The notes beneath the pieces were generated by a model. The model saw only the letters and a program-made list of their open reading frames with translations, had not been told where the DNA came from and did no database searches. The translations under genes were made by a program, and so were the position numbers. DNA of 63,908 nucleotides. Source: Candidatus Lambdaproteobacteria bacterium RIFOXYD2_FULL_56_26. Its GTDB lineage: Bacteria; SAR324; XYD2-FULL-50-16. The stretch spans positions 1-63,908 of the forward strand of contig MFNF01000060.1 of NCBI GenBank assembly GCA_001783715.1, read 5' to 3'. This document shows positions 46,539-55,537 of this stretch, in pieces; position 1 is the first letter of the stretch; the number at the start of each line of letters is the position of its first letter.

Positions 46539-46833
46539 GTTGGGTCAAAGTTCCAAAAAAGTCTCTCAAACAAAGACCCCTCATCGGAGCCAGTCGAGGG
46601 AGTATAGCCTTGGTTCAAGGGAAATTCAAACCCAAACCAACCGCAACCGAACCCGGAGAGCCCCCAAGGCGGCCCCGGCTCTCTGGGGCACAAAAAAAAA
46701 CTCCCAATTCTCAGGGACAAAGCAGGAAAACCCCGGCTTTCTTGCCAGGGGACTTGCTCAAACCTCCTGCGAACAGATACAATACCTGACCGGACCAACC
46801 AAAGCATCACAAACCTTTTGGGACAAAAGACCT
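46539..46833. promoter_or_regulatory. divergent intergenic region, manC / GGDEF-EAL gene
   Basis: No gene is seen. A 10-bp stem with one wobble, CCGGAGAGCC (46653-46662) with GGCTCTCTGG (46677-46686), is followed by an A run (46693-46700). A possible promoter for the GGDEF gene is TACAAT (46778-46783) with a weak TTGCTC (46754-46759) upstream. Confidence 0.4.
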
Positions 46834-49554
46834 TTGACTGCCAATCCTTACCCTTTTCGGACTTATCTTATTTGGTCGGTGCTGCTGGTCTTTTCACTGG
46901 TCGGCCTCATCTTGTACCTGGGCCGTCAGGCGGAGCTGGGCCAGGAGCAAAGGTTGCTTGCCGAGGCGGTCCAAGCAGAGGCGGTTTTTCTGAGCGCCTT
47001 GGCGGAGACCGGGGAACCCGACCCGCTCACTTTGTCTGCCCAATCTTTGGATGTTTTACTGTCCGCCTTGGGCGAGGTGCGCAACCGCACCGGAGGCGTT
47101 CGGTTTCGCTTGGGCCACCTGACCCGGCTGGGTCCGGTGCTCCTGGAAGCGGGGAACCTGCAGCCGCAACCTCTCTCCCCCAAAAGCCCGTTTTTTTTGG
47201 CCACCCTCAAGGGTACTTCGGGCCATTCGGGGAATTATCTTTTCAACGGATCGCCTTCGCTGCTGGTGTTTTATGAACCCCTAGGCCCGGCCAACCTGAC
47301 CCTGATCGCCTACAAACCTTTGGCCGCTTGGTGGAGAGAGAGTTGGGAGCCCTTGGGCTATGGGTTTTTGCTGGGCTTGGTTTGGATCCTACTGGGCGGC
47401 TGGTTGTTGCATTCCTCCCTCTCCCCTTGGCTGCAAGCCCACTGGGCTTTGGTTGGGCAAAAGGACCGGTTGGAGCTGGAGGTCCAAGAGCTCCGGGACA
47501 AACTGTCGTTGACCGAAGAACGCTTCCGTTCAGGATGGTGGACTTGGGACCTGCTGGCACCCAAGCTGGAATTTTCCCCGGCCTTGGTCAAGCTGCTCGC
47601 CTTGCCTCAAGGACAGCCGCTGGGCAGTTGGGACGACTTTTTGGGCTTGGTTTTTGCCCCCGACCGATCCTTACTCGTCCAAGCCTTGGAAGAAAGCTTG
47701 CAAAAAGGCGACGACCTTGAGGCGAAATTCCGGGTCCAGTTGGAAGGCCCGCTCCGCTGGTTCCGGCTTTGGGGGCAGATCAAGCGAAACGAACAAGGCA
47801 AAGCCGCCTCGATGCGGGCGCTTTTGGTCGAAGAAAGTGGCCCCCAGGCCCAGCAGGCCCAAAACAAGCTGTTAACCCAAGTGCTGGACCAGACCCAATC
47901 GGCGGTTCTTTTGGCCGATTCGAGGTTAAACATCATTTGGTTCAACCAAGCCTTCACCAAAGCCACTGGCCTCCCGCCCGAAAGCCTGTTGGGGGCGGAC
48001 CTGCGTTTGTACCTGCCCCAGGCCGCTGTGCTGGAGGAACAATTCCAACAGGGGGACTGCTGGCAGGGGGACTTTGGGGTCCCCGACTCCAGTTCCTTTT
48101 TCCCGACCCCGCTCAAGCTTGACCGGTGGTTCAACCCCTTGGACCAGGAGCACTACCATTTGGGCTTTTTGCAGGACTTGGGGTCCTTGTTCAACGGCGA
48201 AAAACAGGAGCCCAAGGAGGTCTTTTTGGATCCCCTGACCGGCCTGCCCAACCGTTTCACCCTGTTTGAATCCCTCAACCAAGCCCTGGCTTACGCCAGC
48301 CGCAACGGGCACCAGCTGGCCCTGCTCAAGCTGAACCTGGACCGGTTCAAGCCCTTCAACCAAACCTTTGGCACCAAAGCGGGGGATGCAGCGCTTCAAG
48401 AAGTGGCCCGAGTCCTTGAAGCCCACCGACGGCGCTCGGACCTGATCATTCGGCTCTCGGGAGACGAATTTTTTCTGGGACTCAAGGATGTCAAAAGCCC
48501 TGAAGATGTATTTCTGGTGGCCCAAAAACTCCAAGAGGCCATCCGGGCTCCCTTTTCCTTTGCCGGGCAGGAACTGCGATTGACCGCCCGGATCGGGATC
48601 TGCCTTTACCCCAAGGACGGAACCCAACCGAACCAGTTGCTCGAACATCTGGACTCGGCCCTGACCTACGCCAAACTCCAGGGAACCGGTACGGCCCTGT
48701 TTTTCTCCGCTTCCATGAACCTGCTCGCCGAAGAGCGGAGCCGGTTGACCGAGCAACTGCAATTGGCCATTGCAGAGGAACAGTTTAAACTGGTGTACCA
48801 GCCGGTGGTGGACCTGAGCAGCGGCCAAATCGTGGCGGTGGAAGGGCTGTTGCGGTGGATGCACCCCAGCCGGGGCCTCTTGCCGCCTGCGGAGTTCTTG
48901 GAAGTGGTTGAGGCCGCCGGTCTTTCCCTGCCCTTGCTTGAGCAGGTGCTCTCCTTGGTGATCAAACAGGCGAAACGTTGGCAAAACGCCGGACTGCCCA
49001 AGCTGCTGGTGACCATGAATCTGACCGAACGGCAGTGGCACCACCCCCAGCTTTTTTCCCTCTTGGAAGCCAAGTTGAACCAAATGAACCTGGAGCCTCA
49101 ATACCTGGGCCTGGAGATTCCGGCGACCCGCTGGCTCAGCTTGGATGCCGAATCCAAAAAGGCGCTTTTGGCCATCCAGGAACGGGGCATGCAGATCGGG
49201 CTCGACGACCTGGGGGCCGGGGCCTTGGTTCTGCCGGCCCTGCACCAAAGCCCGGTCCAGGGCCTCAAGATCTCCCAAGGTTTTGTGGGCCGCCTCCCCT
49301 TGGAGCCGACCTTGGTTCGGGCCATGGTCGGGCTGGGGCGGGTTTTGGGGTTTTTGGTCGGGGCCAAGGGGGTGGAGTCCTTGGAGCAGGCCCAATCACT
49401 GCAACAGTTGGGCTGCGACTTGGCCCAGGGGTACTTTTTTTCCCCGCCCCTGTGGCCCAAACAGCTGGAACCGCTCTTGGCCCAAGGGGTGTTGTTGCCC
49501 CAAGGTTTCGTGACGACGGCAGACCCCCCGAAGGGTCGCAAGGCTGAGGTTTGA
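46834..49554 (+). CDS. membrane GGDEF-EAL protein with degenerate EAL domain
   Basis: This 906-aa protein has two transmembrane helices (TYLIWSVLLVFSLVGLILYLG and LGYGFLLGLVWILLGGWLL) around a periplasmic region of about 140 residues. Two PAS-like regions, a GGDEF and an EAL domain follow. The cyclase motif is SGDEF, with an RRSD inhibitory site five residues before it. The EAL domain reads EGLLRW for EAL, LEIPAT for the ELTE motif, and DDLGAG for DDFGTG, so phosphodiesterase activity is doubtful. The frame is open to 46081 but that part is antisense to manC. TTG 46834 is the best start, though its ribosome-binding site is weak. Confidence 0.85.
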   Translation: MTANPYPFRTYLIWSVLLVFSLVGLILYLGRQAELGQEQRLLAEAVQAEAVFLSALAETGEPDPLTLSAQSLDVLLSALGEVRNRTGGVRFRLGHLTRLGPVLLEAGNLQPQPLSPKSPFFLATLKGTSGHSGNYLFNGSPSLLVFYEPLGPANLTLIAYKPLAAWWRESWEPLGYGFLLGLVWILLGGWLLHSSLSPWLQAHWALVGQKDRLELEVQELRDKLSLTEERFRSGWWTWDLLAPKLEFSPALVKLLALPQGQPLGSWDDFLGLVFAPDRSLLVQALEESLQKGDDLEAKFRVQLEGPLRWFRLWGQIKRNEQGKAASMRALLVEESGPQAQQAQNKLLTQVLDQTQSAVLLADSRLNIIWFNQAFTKATGLPPESLLGADLRLYLPQAAVLEEQFQQGDCWQGDFGVPDSSSFFPTPLKLDRWFNPLDQEHYHLGFLQDLGSLFNGEKQEPKEVFLDPLTGLPNRFTLFESLNQALAYASRNGHQLALLKLNLDRFKPFNQTFGTKAGDAALQEVARVLEAHRRRSDLIIRLSGDEFFLGLKDVKSPEDVFLVAQKLQEAIRAPFSFAGQELRLTARIGICLYPKDGTQPNQLLEHLDSALTYAKLQGTGTALFFSASMNLLAEERSRLTEQLQLAIAEEQFKLVYQPVVDLSSGQIVAVEGLLRWMHPSRGLLPPAEFLEVVEAAGLSLPLLEQVLSLVIKQAKRWQNAGLPKLLVTMNLTERQWHHPQLFSLLEAKLNQMNLEPQYLGLEIPATRWLSLDAESKKALLAIQERGMQIGLDDLGAGALVLPALHQSPVQGLKISQGFVGRLPLEPTLVRAMVGLGRVLGFLVGAKGVESLEQAQSLQQLGCDLAQGYFFSPPLWPKQLEPLLAQGVLLPQGFVTTADPPKGRKAEV

Positions 49555-49636
49555 GGGGTTTTCCGTTTAATGGCCCTAGCTTTTTTCGGTTTGCCCAGGC
49601 TAGGATGGGGCGGTTTGTCTCTGGGAGGGGGAGTCT

Positions 49637-50062
49637 TTGGAAAAATCAAAAATAGAACGCTTGACCTGGAAGTCCGAATGGAACACCGGGATCGAATCGA
49701 TCGACCTGCAACACCAAAAAATTCTGACCGCCATCAATGCGCTGAACCGCTCTTTTTTGCCTGAAGACGGTCCCGTGGCGGCCAAGCTTTTTGAGGCCTT
49801 GACCGCCTACACCCGCATCCATTTCAGCTATGAAGAAAAGCTGATGGCCCAAGCCCACTTTGGGGAACTGGAGCAACAAAAGGCGGAGCACGATGCCTTC
49901 ATGGAAAAACTTGAGGAATTCAAAAAAAATACCGCCAACCCCAAGGACCTGGAGCAGGTGATGGGCCGTATGCAGACTTACCTTTTGGACTGGTTGATCC
50001 AACACATCCTGGAGCAGGACATGAGGTACAAGGTGGCGTTCAAAAAAGCGGGCCTCTCCTAA
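49637..50062 (+). CDS. bacteriohemerythrin
   Basis: This 141-aa di-iron O2-binding protein has the full ligand set: His in LQHQKIL, His and Glu in HFSYEEKLM, His in KAEHDAFMEKL, and His with Asp in WLIQHILEQDMRY. It should bind O2 reversibly in the cytoplasm for storage, delivery or sensing. The start is TTG at 49637 behind GGGAGGGGGAG. A second hemerythrin domain ends the chemoreceptor at 52923, which suggests that O2 sensing matters to this organism. Confidence 0.93.
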   Translation: MEKSKIERLTWKSEWNTGIESIDLQHQKILTAINALNRSFLPEDGPVAAKLFEALTAYTRIHFSYEEKLMAQAHFGELEQQKAEHDAFMEKLEEFKKNTANPKDLEQVMGRMQTYLLDWLIQHILEQDMRYKVAFKKAGLS

Positions 50063-50137
50063 GTTTCCGGCCCAAGCCAAAGAGGTACGGCTTTTGAATC
50101 TCTCTTGGGAAACAGACCTGTTTCCGGGAGGTTCACC

Positions 50138-50419
50138 ATGACTGCACTGACCAATCCACAAGAAATCGACCGCCTCCAACCAGGGGCATTGGTTACCTTA
50201 AGAAACCTGGAAGGGAAGACCTGCGAATTTGTGCTCAAGGCCGGCGATGCGGGCCTGGGTCCCCAAACGCCTTTGTATTGGCTGGAACAGGCGGATTCCC
50301 CGTCTCTGGCCTATTTGCGCCAGTTGCCCGAACACTACGACTGGATCGGTAAGGCGGCCTTCGGGTCGCTCCAAGAATTGGCCCGGACCATCCAAGAACG
50401 GGATTATTATTTCGACTGA
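50138..50419 (+). CDS. hypothetical 93-aa protein
   Basis: I do not recognise this small soluble protein. It contains PGALVTLRNLEGKTCEFVLK near its start and LQELARTIQERDYYFD at its end. ATG 50138 follows GGGAGG at a good distance, which supports it as a real gene, and the longer frame from 50105 is unnecessary. Its last 13 nt overlap the converging N-acetylglutamate-synthase-like gene. It is 75 nt after the hemerythrin gene and may be co-transcribed with it. Confidence 0.6.
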   Translation: MTALTNPQEIDRLQPGALVTLRNLEGKTCEFVLKAGDAGLGPQTPLYWLEQADSPSLAYLRQLPEHYDWIGKAAFGSLQELARTIQERDYYFD

Positions 50420-51459
50420 AGGGTCAACCGGTAGGCCACCGAGGGCCGAGAGAAGTCATAGCCCTGGGCCCAGGCCTTGGGTAGAGTTTCCCGGTCCACC
50501 TGCTCAAAACCCATCCGCTCAAAGAAGGTCCCCATTTTGGGCTCGACGGTCAGGGCAAACAAAAACTTGGCCCCTTGGGCGGCCATTTCTTCGGCGATCT
50601 TGGCCACCAGCTCCCGAGCCCGGCCCTTGCCTTGGTACCGAGGCAAACTACAAAATTTCCCCAATTCCACCCAATCCCCCAAGACCCTGGTCCGGGCGGT
50701 GACCACAATCGAACCGCCCAACCGGTAAACCCAATAGTTCCCGATTTCTTGGGCCAGTTGTTCTTCCCCGACCGGCAGAATCACCCCGCTTTTGGCGTAG
50801 GGCCGCATCAGGAGCATCACGTCCAACAGGTCGGAAACTTGAGCTTGGGTGATGGATTTTTGGTAGGACCGGGCCACCAAAGTCCCGCAGCCCTGGTGGG
50901 TAAAAACCTCTTGGAACAGTGCCCCGGACTTGGCCTCCACAAAGACCCATTCCTGTTTGGAGTGCTCCAGTTCCCTCCACAAGGCACCGAGGAATTCCCG
51001 GTCGAAGTTCATCGATTCCTCCCCTTCCACCAGGGCTTTGAGTTCCCCCAGGTCCAGGAAGGATTGCAGTTTTCCTCCGCACAAGAGCCCCGGTTCTTGG
51101 CCCAGCCAAAGGATCCGACTGACCTTGAAGGTCTTGGCCAAAGCAAAGGCATGTTCCATCAGTCCACCGGCGGCGCTGGGCAACAGGGGCATCAAACCCT
51201 TTTTTAAGGCCTGTTCCAGCTCCCGGGGGTTGCCCACCGGCACCACCGGATAACCGGGGGGCAGGTGCGCCGGGTCCAGGCCGGGGGCCAAAAGGCAAAC
51301 CTCCAACCGGGCTCGGTTCAAGAGCCGCAAGTCCAGCAACATCTCCGAGACCATGGCTCCCGGACCAAAGCAACACAAAAACCGCCGACCTTGGAAGCTG
51401 GTTGCGTAGTAAAACAGCTCCAAGACCTCCAACATTTCTCGTTCGATTGACTGGCGCAT
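50407..51459 (-). CDS. N-acetylglutamate synthase-like protein (AAK-like + GNAT)
   Basis: This 350-aa protein matches ArgA-type N-acetylglutamate synthase in its C-terminal half: GTLVARSYQ, IRPYAKSGVILPVGEEQLAQEI-like segment, WVELGKFCSLPRYQGKGRARELVAKI (acetyl-CoA loop), LFALTVEPKMGTFFERMGFEQV. The N-terminal 170 residues resemble a shortened, diverged amino-acid-kinase domain (LFYYATSFQGRRFLCCFGPGAM). Such enzymes make N-acetylglutamate for arginine synthesis. I chose ATG 51459 behind AAGGA. It is divergent from tatC across 67 bp. Substrate is inferred. Confidence 0.75.
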   Translation of the reverse strand: MRQSIEREMLEVLELFYYATSFQGRRFLCCFGPGAMVSEMLLDLRLLNRARLEVCLLAPGLDPAHLPPGYPVVPVGNPRELEQALKKGLMPLLPSAAGGLMEHAFALAKTFKVSRILWLGQEPGLLCGGKLQSFLDLGELKALVEGEESMNFDREFLGALWRELEHSKQEWVFVEAKSGALFQEVFTHQGCGTLVARSYQKSITQAQVSDLLDVMLLMRPYAKSGVILPVGEEQLAQEIGNYWVYRLGGSIVVTARTRVLGDWVELGKFCSLPRYQGKGRARELVAKIAEEMAAQGAKFLFALTVEPKMGTFFERMGFEQVDRETLPKAWAQGYDFSRPSVAYRLTLQSK

Positions 51460-51526
51460 TGCTTTTTCCTTGCAGGTTCGGTAGGGATGAGGAGCCACCA
51501 AAACAGCCGATTATTGTTCCACCAAG

Positions 51527-52753
51527 ATGCAAAAGCAAGAACCAAATCCGCTACTCACCAAAGACGGTGCCATGTCGCTGATGGCCCACCTTGAGGAACT
51601 CCGCATCCGGGTGTTGCGGTTTGCGGTGGTATTTTTTGTTTGCCTTTTGGGGGCCTACGCCTTCCGCCAGGAGATCCTCAACCTGATCAAAGCCCCGGTG
51701 GAAGAGCCGCTGGCCCGGTACAGCCACTCTCAATCGGCCCCGGCCATGCCCGGACAGGCCGAAGGTCTTTTGGACCTGGACCAATACCATTGCAGCTGCA
51801 CCAGGAGCCCCAAGGCCGAACTTTTGACCGCACCGGCCTTTGCCACCGAAAGCACCCAGGGGGTAACCCCCACCTTCCCTTTGGCCGAGGTCCCGCACCA
51901 GGAGGTTCCGACCTCAATCGAAAGCCTCTCCGAACTGCTCACCCGCAAGTTCAACGAAGCGGTGGACTCGGGGGTCAAGGACTTCCGGGCCTTTTATTAT
52001 TCTTCCATCGGCAACAACCAAAAGGCGGCGGAGATCTACCAGGGAGAAGCCGCCCCCCTCGACCCGCCCCAGAGCTACAAGGATTCGGATGCCGACATCC
52101 TGGAGCTTTCCTGCCGCTGCACCAAGGAAGGGGCCAAACCTGCGGCGACCATGGTTTATATCGGCCTGCCCGAGCTGTTTTTTGCCCAGATGCAGGTTTC
52201 GGTTTATGCCGCCTTGTTTTTGTCTTTCCCCTTTTTGTTGCTGGAGCTTTGGGGCTTTGTGGGACCGGCGCTGTACCAGGACGAGAAGATCGTCTTTTGG
52301 GGTTTTGGGATCAGCACCTTCGTGTTTTTTATCGGCGGGGCGCTGTTCGGTTATTTTGTGGTCTTCCCTTATGGGTTCGATTTTTTCCTGTCCCTCACCC
52401 AGCCCGGCGAGATCATGCCCAGCTTGGCGATTGGGGAATACCTCGACTTTACGGTCAAGCTCTTTTTGGCCTTTGGGTTGATCTTTGAGCTGCCGGTGGT
52501 GGTTTTTATCCTCGCCCGCTTAGGGGTTTTGACCCCCAAAATGATGATCGTCCACGGCAGAGCGGCGGTGGTGATCATCTTTATCGTCTCGGCGGTCCTG
52601 ACCCCGCCCGACCCGTTCACCATGATTTTGATGGCTGCGCCGCTGTTGGTCTTGTACCTGTTCAGCATTTTCGTTTGTTTTATCGGGCTCAACAAAAAGA
52701 AGGCCACCTTACGTTCCCAAGGGATAAATCCCGAAGAATTTGACGAATACTAG
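51527..52753 (+). CDS. tatC: Sec-independent translocase TatC with a large periplasmic insertion
   Basis: TatC is the core receptor of the twin-arginine export system. MSLMAHLEELRIRVLRFAVVFFVCLLGAY is the normal N-terminus and helix 1; LLLELWGFVGPALYQDE, FGYFVVFPYGFDFFL, LGLIFELPVVVF-like and SAVLTPPDPFTMILMAAPLL are all diagnostic. The protein is 408 aa, against about 250 for typical TatC. The excess is a roughly 140-residue insertion (about 65-206) in the first periplasmic loop, with CxC motifs at 89-91 and 196-198. No tatA or tatB is in the window. The start has no strong ribosome-binding site. Confidence 0.9.
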   Translation: MQKQEPNPLLTKDGAMSLMAHLEELRIRVLRFAVVFFVCLLGAYAFRQEILNLIKAPVEEPLARYSHSQSAPAMPGQAEGLLDLDQYHCSCTRSPKAELLTAPAFATESTQGVTPTFPLAEVPHQEVPTSIESLSELLTRKFNEAVDSGVKDFRAFYYSSIGNNQKAAEIYQGEAAPLDPPQSYKDSDADILELSCRCTKEGAKPAATMVYIGLPELFFAQMQVSVYAALFLSFPFLLLELWGFVGPALYQDEKIVFWGFGISTFVFFIGGALFGYFVVFPYGFDFFLSLTQPGEIMPSLAIGEYLDFTVKLFLAFGLIFELPVVVFILARLGVLTPKMMIVHGRAAVVIIFIVSAVLTPPDPFTMILMAAPLLVLYLFSIFVCFIGLNKKKATLRSQGINPEEFDEY

Positions 52754-52807
52754 GGTCTGTTCCCCAGCCAACCCTGTGATTCCTAGGAGAGAGCAGAAAA
52801 AACTCTT

Positions 52808-52887
52808 CCCCAATTGGGGCGGAATCGTTTAAGTTCGCACAAAACAAAAGCTTTGTCCCCTCGGTCTTTGGGGGCCTTCGGGCTCCT
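52808..52887 (+). promoter_or_regulatory. palindrome and UUCG hairpin in the chemoreceptor leader
   Basis: CCCCAATTGGGG (52808-52819) is a perfect 12-bp palindrome. GGGGGCC (52870-52876) pairs with GGCTCCT (52881-52887) through a TTCG tetraloop, 35 nt before the chemoreceptor ATG. These could be an operator and a stabilising leader hairpin. Confidence 0.35.
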
Positions 52888-52922
52888 CCAAAAGGCAACC
52901 CATTTACTTCGGTGTGGAGAAG

Positions 52923-55241
52923 ATGAACATTCAAAACAAGATTCGGGCTAGCTTCGCCGCCGTGATGGCTTTTTTTCTGCTCAGTTCCGGCGTTTCCTTT
53001 TGGGCGCTGAACAACCAGCACAAAGCTTCCGAAGAGTCCAAACGAATCGAAGCGGTTCTGGCGGGGGTCAACGACCTGCAATTGATGACCACCAAGCTGG
53101 CGCTCAACCTCAACGACATCCTGATCGACCAAACCGTCACCCAAATCGCCCCCAACCGGTTGGCCTTCCTCTCCGATTTCTCCGCCGAACTGGCCCAGGA
53201 CAAGGAAAACCACATGCGCCACATCCAAGGGGAAGAGCGCCGCAAATGGATGATCCAAGCCTTTGACGGAATTGACCGGATGTTGGCACTGGGGGTCAAG
53301 GACTTGATCCCCACGGTCCAGAGGGGCAGCGGCAATCCCGCTTTTTTTGACCGGATGGACGACCAAATCGACCAGGAAGCCACCAAGGTGGAGCAGGCCT
53401 TGGTGAAAGTCACCCAATCCATGCAAGCCGAAGTGGAGGCCGCCGAGGCCGCCGATGATGCGGCGGTCCAGTTCGACAAGATTTTGTTGTCCCTCTTTTT
53501 GGTCTTGGGGGTCCTGATGGCCCTGGTGGCGCAGATCCTTTTGGGCAAAGAGATTTTGGGGCCGATCTCCCAGGTCAGCGGGATGCTCAAGGAAATCGCC
53601 AGCGGCGATGCGGACCTGGGAAAGCGGCTGAAAACCAACGCCAAAGACGAATTGGCCGAGCTGGCCGGGTGGTTCAACAAGTTTGTTGAACGGCTGCAAA
53701 AGGCGATCAACGAGGTGATCGGGACCACCGAAACCTCGGTCAGTCTGGTGTCCGCCTTAGAGCGCAACTCGACCACCATCAAGGAAAGCACCGGCGAAAT
53801 GACCGCCATGAGCGGCACCATCAGCTCGGCGACCGAAGAGATCAGCGCCAACATGGCCACCATGGCCAGCAGTTCCGAAGAGGCCAGCGCCAACGTCAAC
53901 TCGATCACCGCCGTGGTCGAGGAACTTTCGGCCAACATGAGTACCATTGCGGCAGCAGCCGAAGAAGCGTCGGTCAACATCTCCGGGGTTTCGGACAACG
54001 TGAACCTGATCGCTCGGGAGATCGATGCGACCATCAACAAAAACGCCTCCGAACTGTCCGTCTCTCTCCAAGAGATCAACGAGCGGACCAGCCGGGCCGG
54101 ACAAATCTCCTTGGAAGCCAACCGGGGTGCGGAAGCGAACCTCAAGGCCATGTCCGAGTTGAGCGCCGTGACCCAGCAGATCGGCCAGATCCTCCAGTTG
54201 GTCAACAACATCGCCAGCCAGACCAACATGTTGGCCCTCAACGCCACCATCGAAGCAGCCAGCGCCGGACAGGCAGGCAAAGGTTTTGCCGTAGTGGCCG
54301 GGGAGGTCAAGGAATTGGCCAAACAAACCACCGAAGCAAACAACGAAATCGCCACCCAGATCGACCAGATCCAAGAGCTGGTCCAAAAAACCCTCTCCCG
54401 CACCCAAGGGGTGAGCAAGGTGATTTTGCAGGTTTCGGAAATCAACCAAGGGATCTCCAGCCTGATCCAGGAACAAAGCAAAAACGCCAAGTCCCTACAA
54501 ACGGCGGTTCAAGGGGTTTCCAAGGCCATCAAGGACTCGGCGATCAACCTTGAAGAAGCGACCACCGGGATCAGAGAGATCACCCGCAGCACCGCCGAGG
54601 CAGGTTCGGCCGCCAAAAGCGCCGCCAAAAACGTGGCCGAAGCGGCGACCGGCGTTCGGGAAATCGCCCGGACCAGCACCGAAATCTCCATGGGCCTCAA
54701 GGAGATCACCAACAACATCCAACGGATGGACCGGGTCATCGCCGACAACGTCAGCCGCAACGACCGGAACATCGACAACATCAGCCGCTTCGCCTCCTTG
54801 ACCAAAGGACAAAAAGAAGCCATCAGCGTCTTCACCAAGACCAGCGACATCTTTTTCTACTGGACCGATCAGCTGCTGCTCAACAATGAAACCATCGACT
54901 CCCAGCACAAGGCCATCGTTGATGGAATCAACCGGCTTTATATCGCCAAAAAGTCCGAAATCGCCAAAGAGGCCCAACTCCAGATCCTCAAAGACTTGGC
55001 CCAAGTGGCGATCGACCACTTCGCGGACGAGCAGGGCATCTTTATGCCCACCGAATACCCCTTTAAGACCGATCACTTGGCTCGGCACGAAAAGATCATC
55101 GGCCAACTCAAGGACAGCATCGGACGGATCCAATCCGGGGAGGCAGAGGTGGACGGCGCACTCTTGGCCTTCCTCAAGGACTGGTTGCAGTCCCACATCA
55201 TGATCGTGGACAAAGGGTACCACAAATTTATCCACCATTGA
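52923..55241 (+). CDS. methyl-accepting chemotaxis protein with C-terminal hemerythrin domain
   Basis: This 772-aa chemoreceptor has helix 1 ([19 protein letters not shown]), a periplasmic four-helix-like region, helix 2 ([22 protein letters not shown]), HAMP and a long signalling coiled coil with the hairpin tip [37 protein letters not shown]. Residues from about 645 form a bacteriohemerythrin ([35 protein letters not shown]) with all iron ligands, so O2 is the likely signal. I prefer ATG 52923 behind GGAG; a GTG at 52914 is in frame. No CheA or CheW is present here. Confidence 0.92.
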   Translation: MNIQNKIRASFAAVMAFFLLSSGVSFWALNNQHKASEESKRIEAVLAGVNDLQLMTTKLALNLNDILIDQTVTQIAPNRLAFLSDFSAELAQDKENHMRHIQGEERRKWMIQAFDGIDRMLALGVKDLIPTVQRGSGNPAFFDRMDDQIDQEATKVEQALVKVTQSMQAEVEAAEAADDAAVQFDKILLSLFLVLGVLMALVAQILLGKEILGPISQVSGMLKEIASGDADLGKRLKTNAKDELAELAGWFNKFVERLQKAINEVIGTTETSVSLVSALERNSTTIKESTGEMTAMSGTISSATEEISANMATMASSSEEASANVNSITAVVEELSANMSTIAAAAEEASVNISGVSDNVNLIAREIDATINKNASELSVSLQEINERTSRAGQISLEANRGAEANLKAMSELSAVTQQIGQILQLVNNIASQTNMLALNATIEAASAGQAGKGFAVVAGEVKELAKQTTEANNEIATQIDQIQELVQKTLSRTQGVSKVILQVSEINQGISSLIQEQSKNAKSLQTAVQGVSKAIKDSAINLEEATTGIREITRSTAEAGSAAKSAAKNVAEAATGVREIARTSTEISMGLKEITNNIQRMDRVIADNVSRNDRNIDNISRFASLTKGQKEAISVFTKTSDIFFYWTDQLLLNNETIDSQHKAIVDGINRLYIAKKSEIAKEAQLQILKDLAQVAIDHFADEQGIFMPTEYPFKTDHLARHEKIIGQLKDSIGRIQSGEAEVDGALLAFLKDWLQSHIMIVDKGYHKFIHH

Positions 55242-55254
55242 TTTTCAGCACGTT

Positions 55255-55510
55255 GGGGAGGTTTTTCACCTCCCCGAAGATTCCTCCCTTGACATTTTCC
55301 CGGTTTGGGTGTCCCTTCGGCTCAGTAACCCAATGGAGTTTTTGTGATGTCTCTGTTTCGATCCCAGTCTGTCGTCATTATGGCGGTCCACCGTCTGGGG
55401 AAACGTACGTCCTCTAGCTCCTGGATAGGCTTAACCTAAGCCTAAAGGCAAAGTCTGACTCAGACAAAAGCCCTCTGGAGCCCTGAAGCTTCGGAGGGCT
55501 TTTTTTTTGC
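55255..55510 (+). ncRNA. candidate structured non-coding RNA, unidentified
   Basis: This 256-nt stretch lacks a gene but contains a series of stems: GGGGAGGT/ACCTCCCC (55255-55262, 55268-55275); TTGGGT/ACCCAA (55305-55310, 55328-55333); CCCAG/CTGGG (55363-55367, 55395-55399); TAGGCTTA/TAAGCCTA with a 3-nt loop (55426-55433, 55437-55444); GTCTGA/TCAGAC (55453-55458, 55460-55465); and a strong terminator (55469-55508). A TTGACA lies at 55289-55294, but no good -10 is seen at the right distance. It does not match tmRNA, RNase P, 6S or SRP RNA by eye. It may be a small RNA or a leader. Confidence 0.5.
55469..55508 (+). terminator. strong intrinsic terminator of the candidate RNA
   Basis: AGCCCTC (55469-55475) pairs with GAGGGCT (55494-55500). 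The stem continues inward through T-G, GGAGC and GCTTC for about 13 pairs in total, and eight T residues follow (55501-55508). No protein gene ends nearby; the previous stop is 55241. Confidence 0.88.
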
Positions 55511-55537
55511 CCCCACCTCAAACCAAACGGAGAAAAA

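Noticed and set aside
46081-46833. N-terminal extension of the GGDEF-EAL protein
   Set aside because: It is antisense to manC, rich in Arg, Ser and Thr, and precedes the first transmembrane helix. The TTG at 46834 gives a normal membrane GGDEF protein.
47926-49395. 489-codon minus-strand frame opposite the GGDEF-EAL gene
   Set aside because: Gln/Gly-rich shadow of a recognised gene.
55352-55375. tRNA-like TTCGATCC segment in the candidate RNA
   Set aside because: The flanking bases do not form the T stem, and no acceptor stem or anticodon arm can be built around it.
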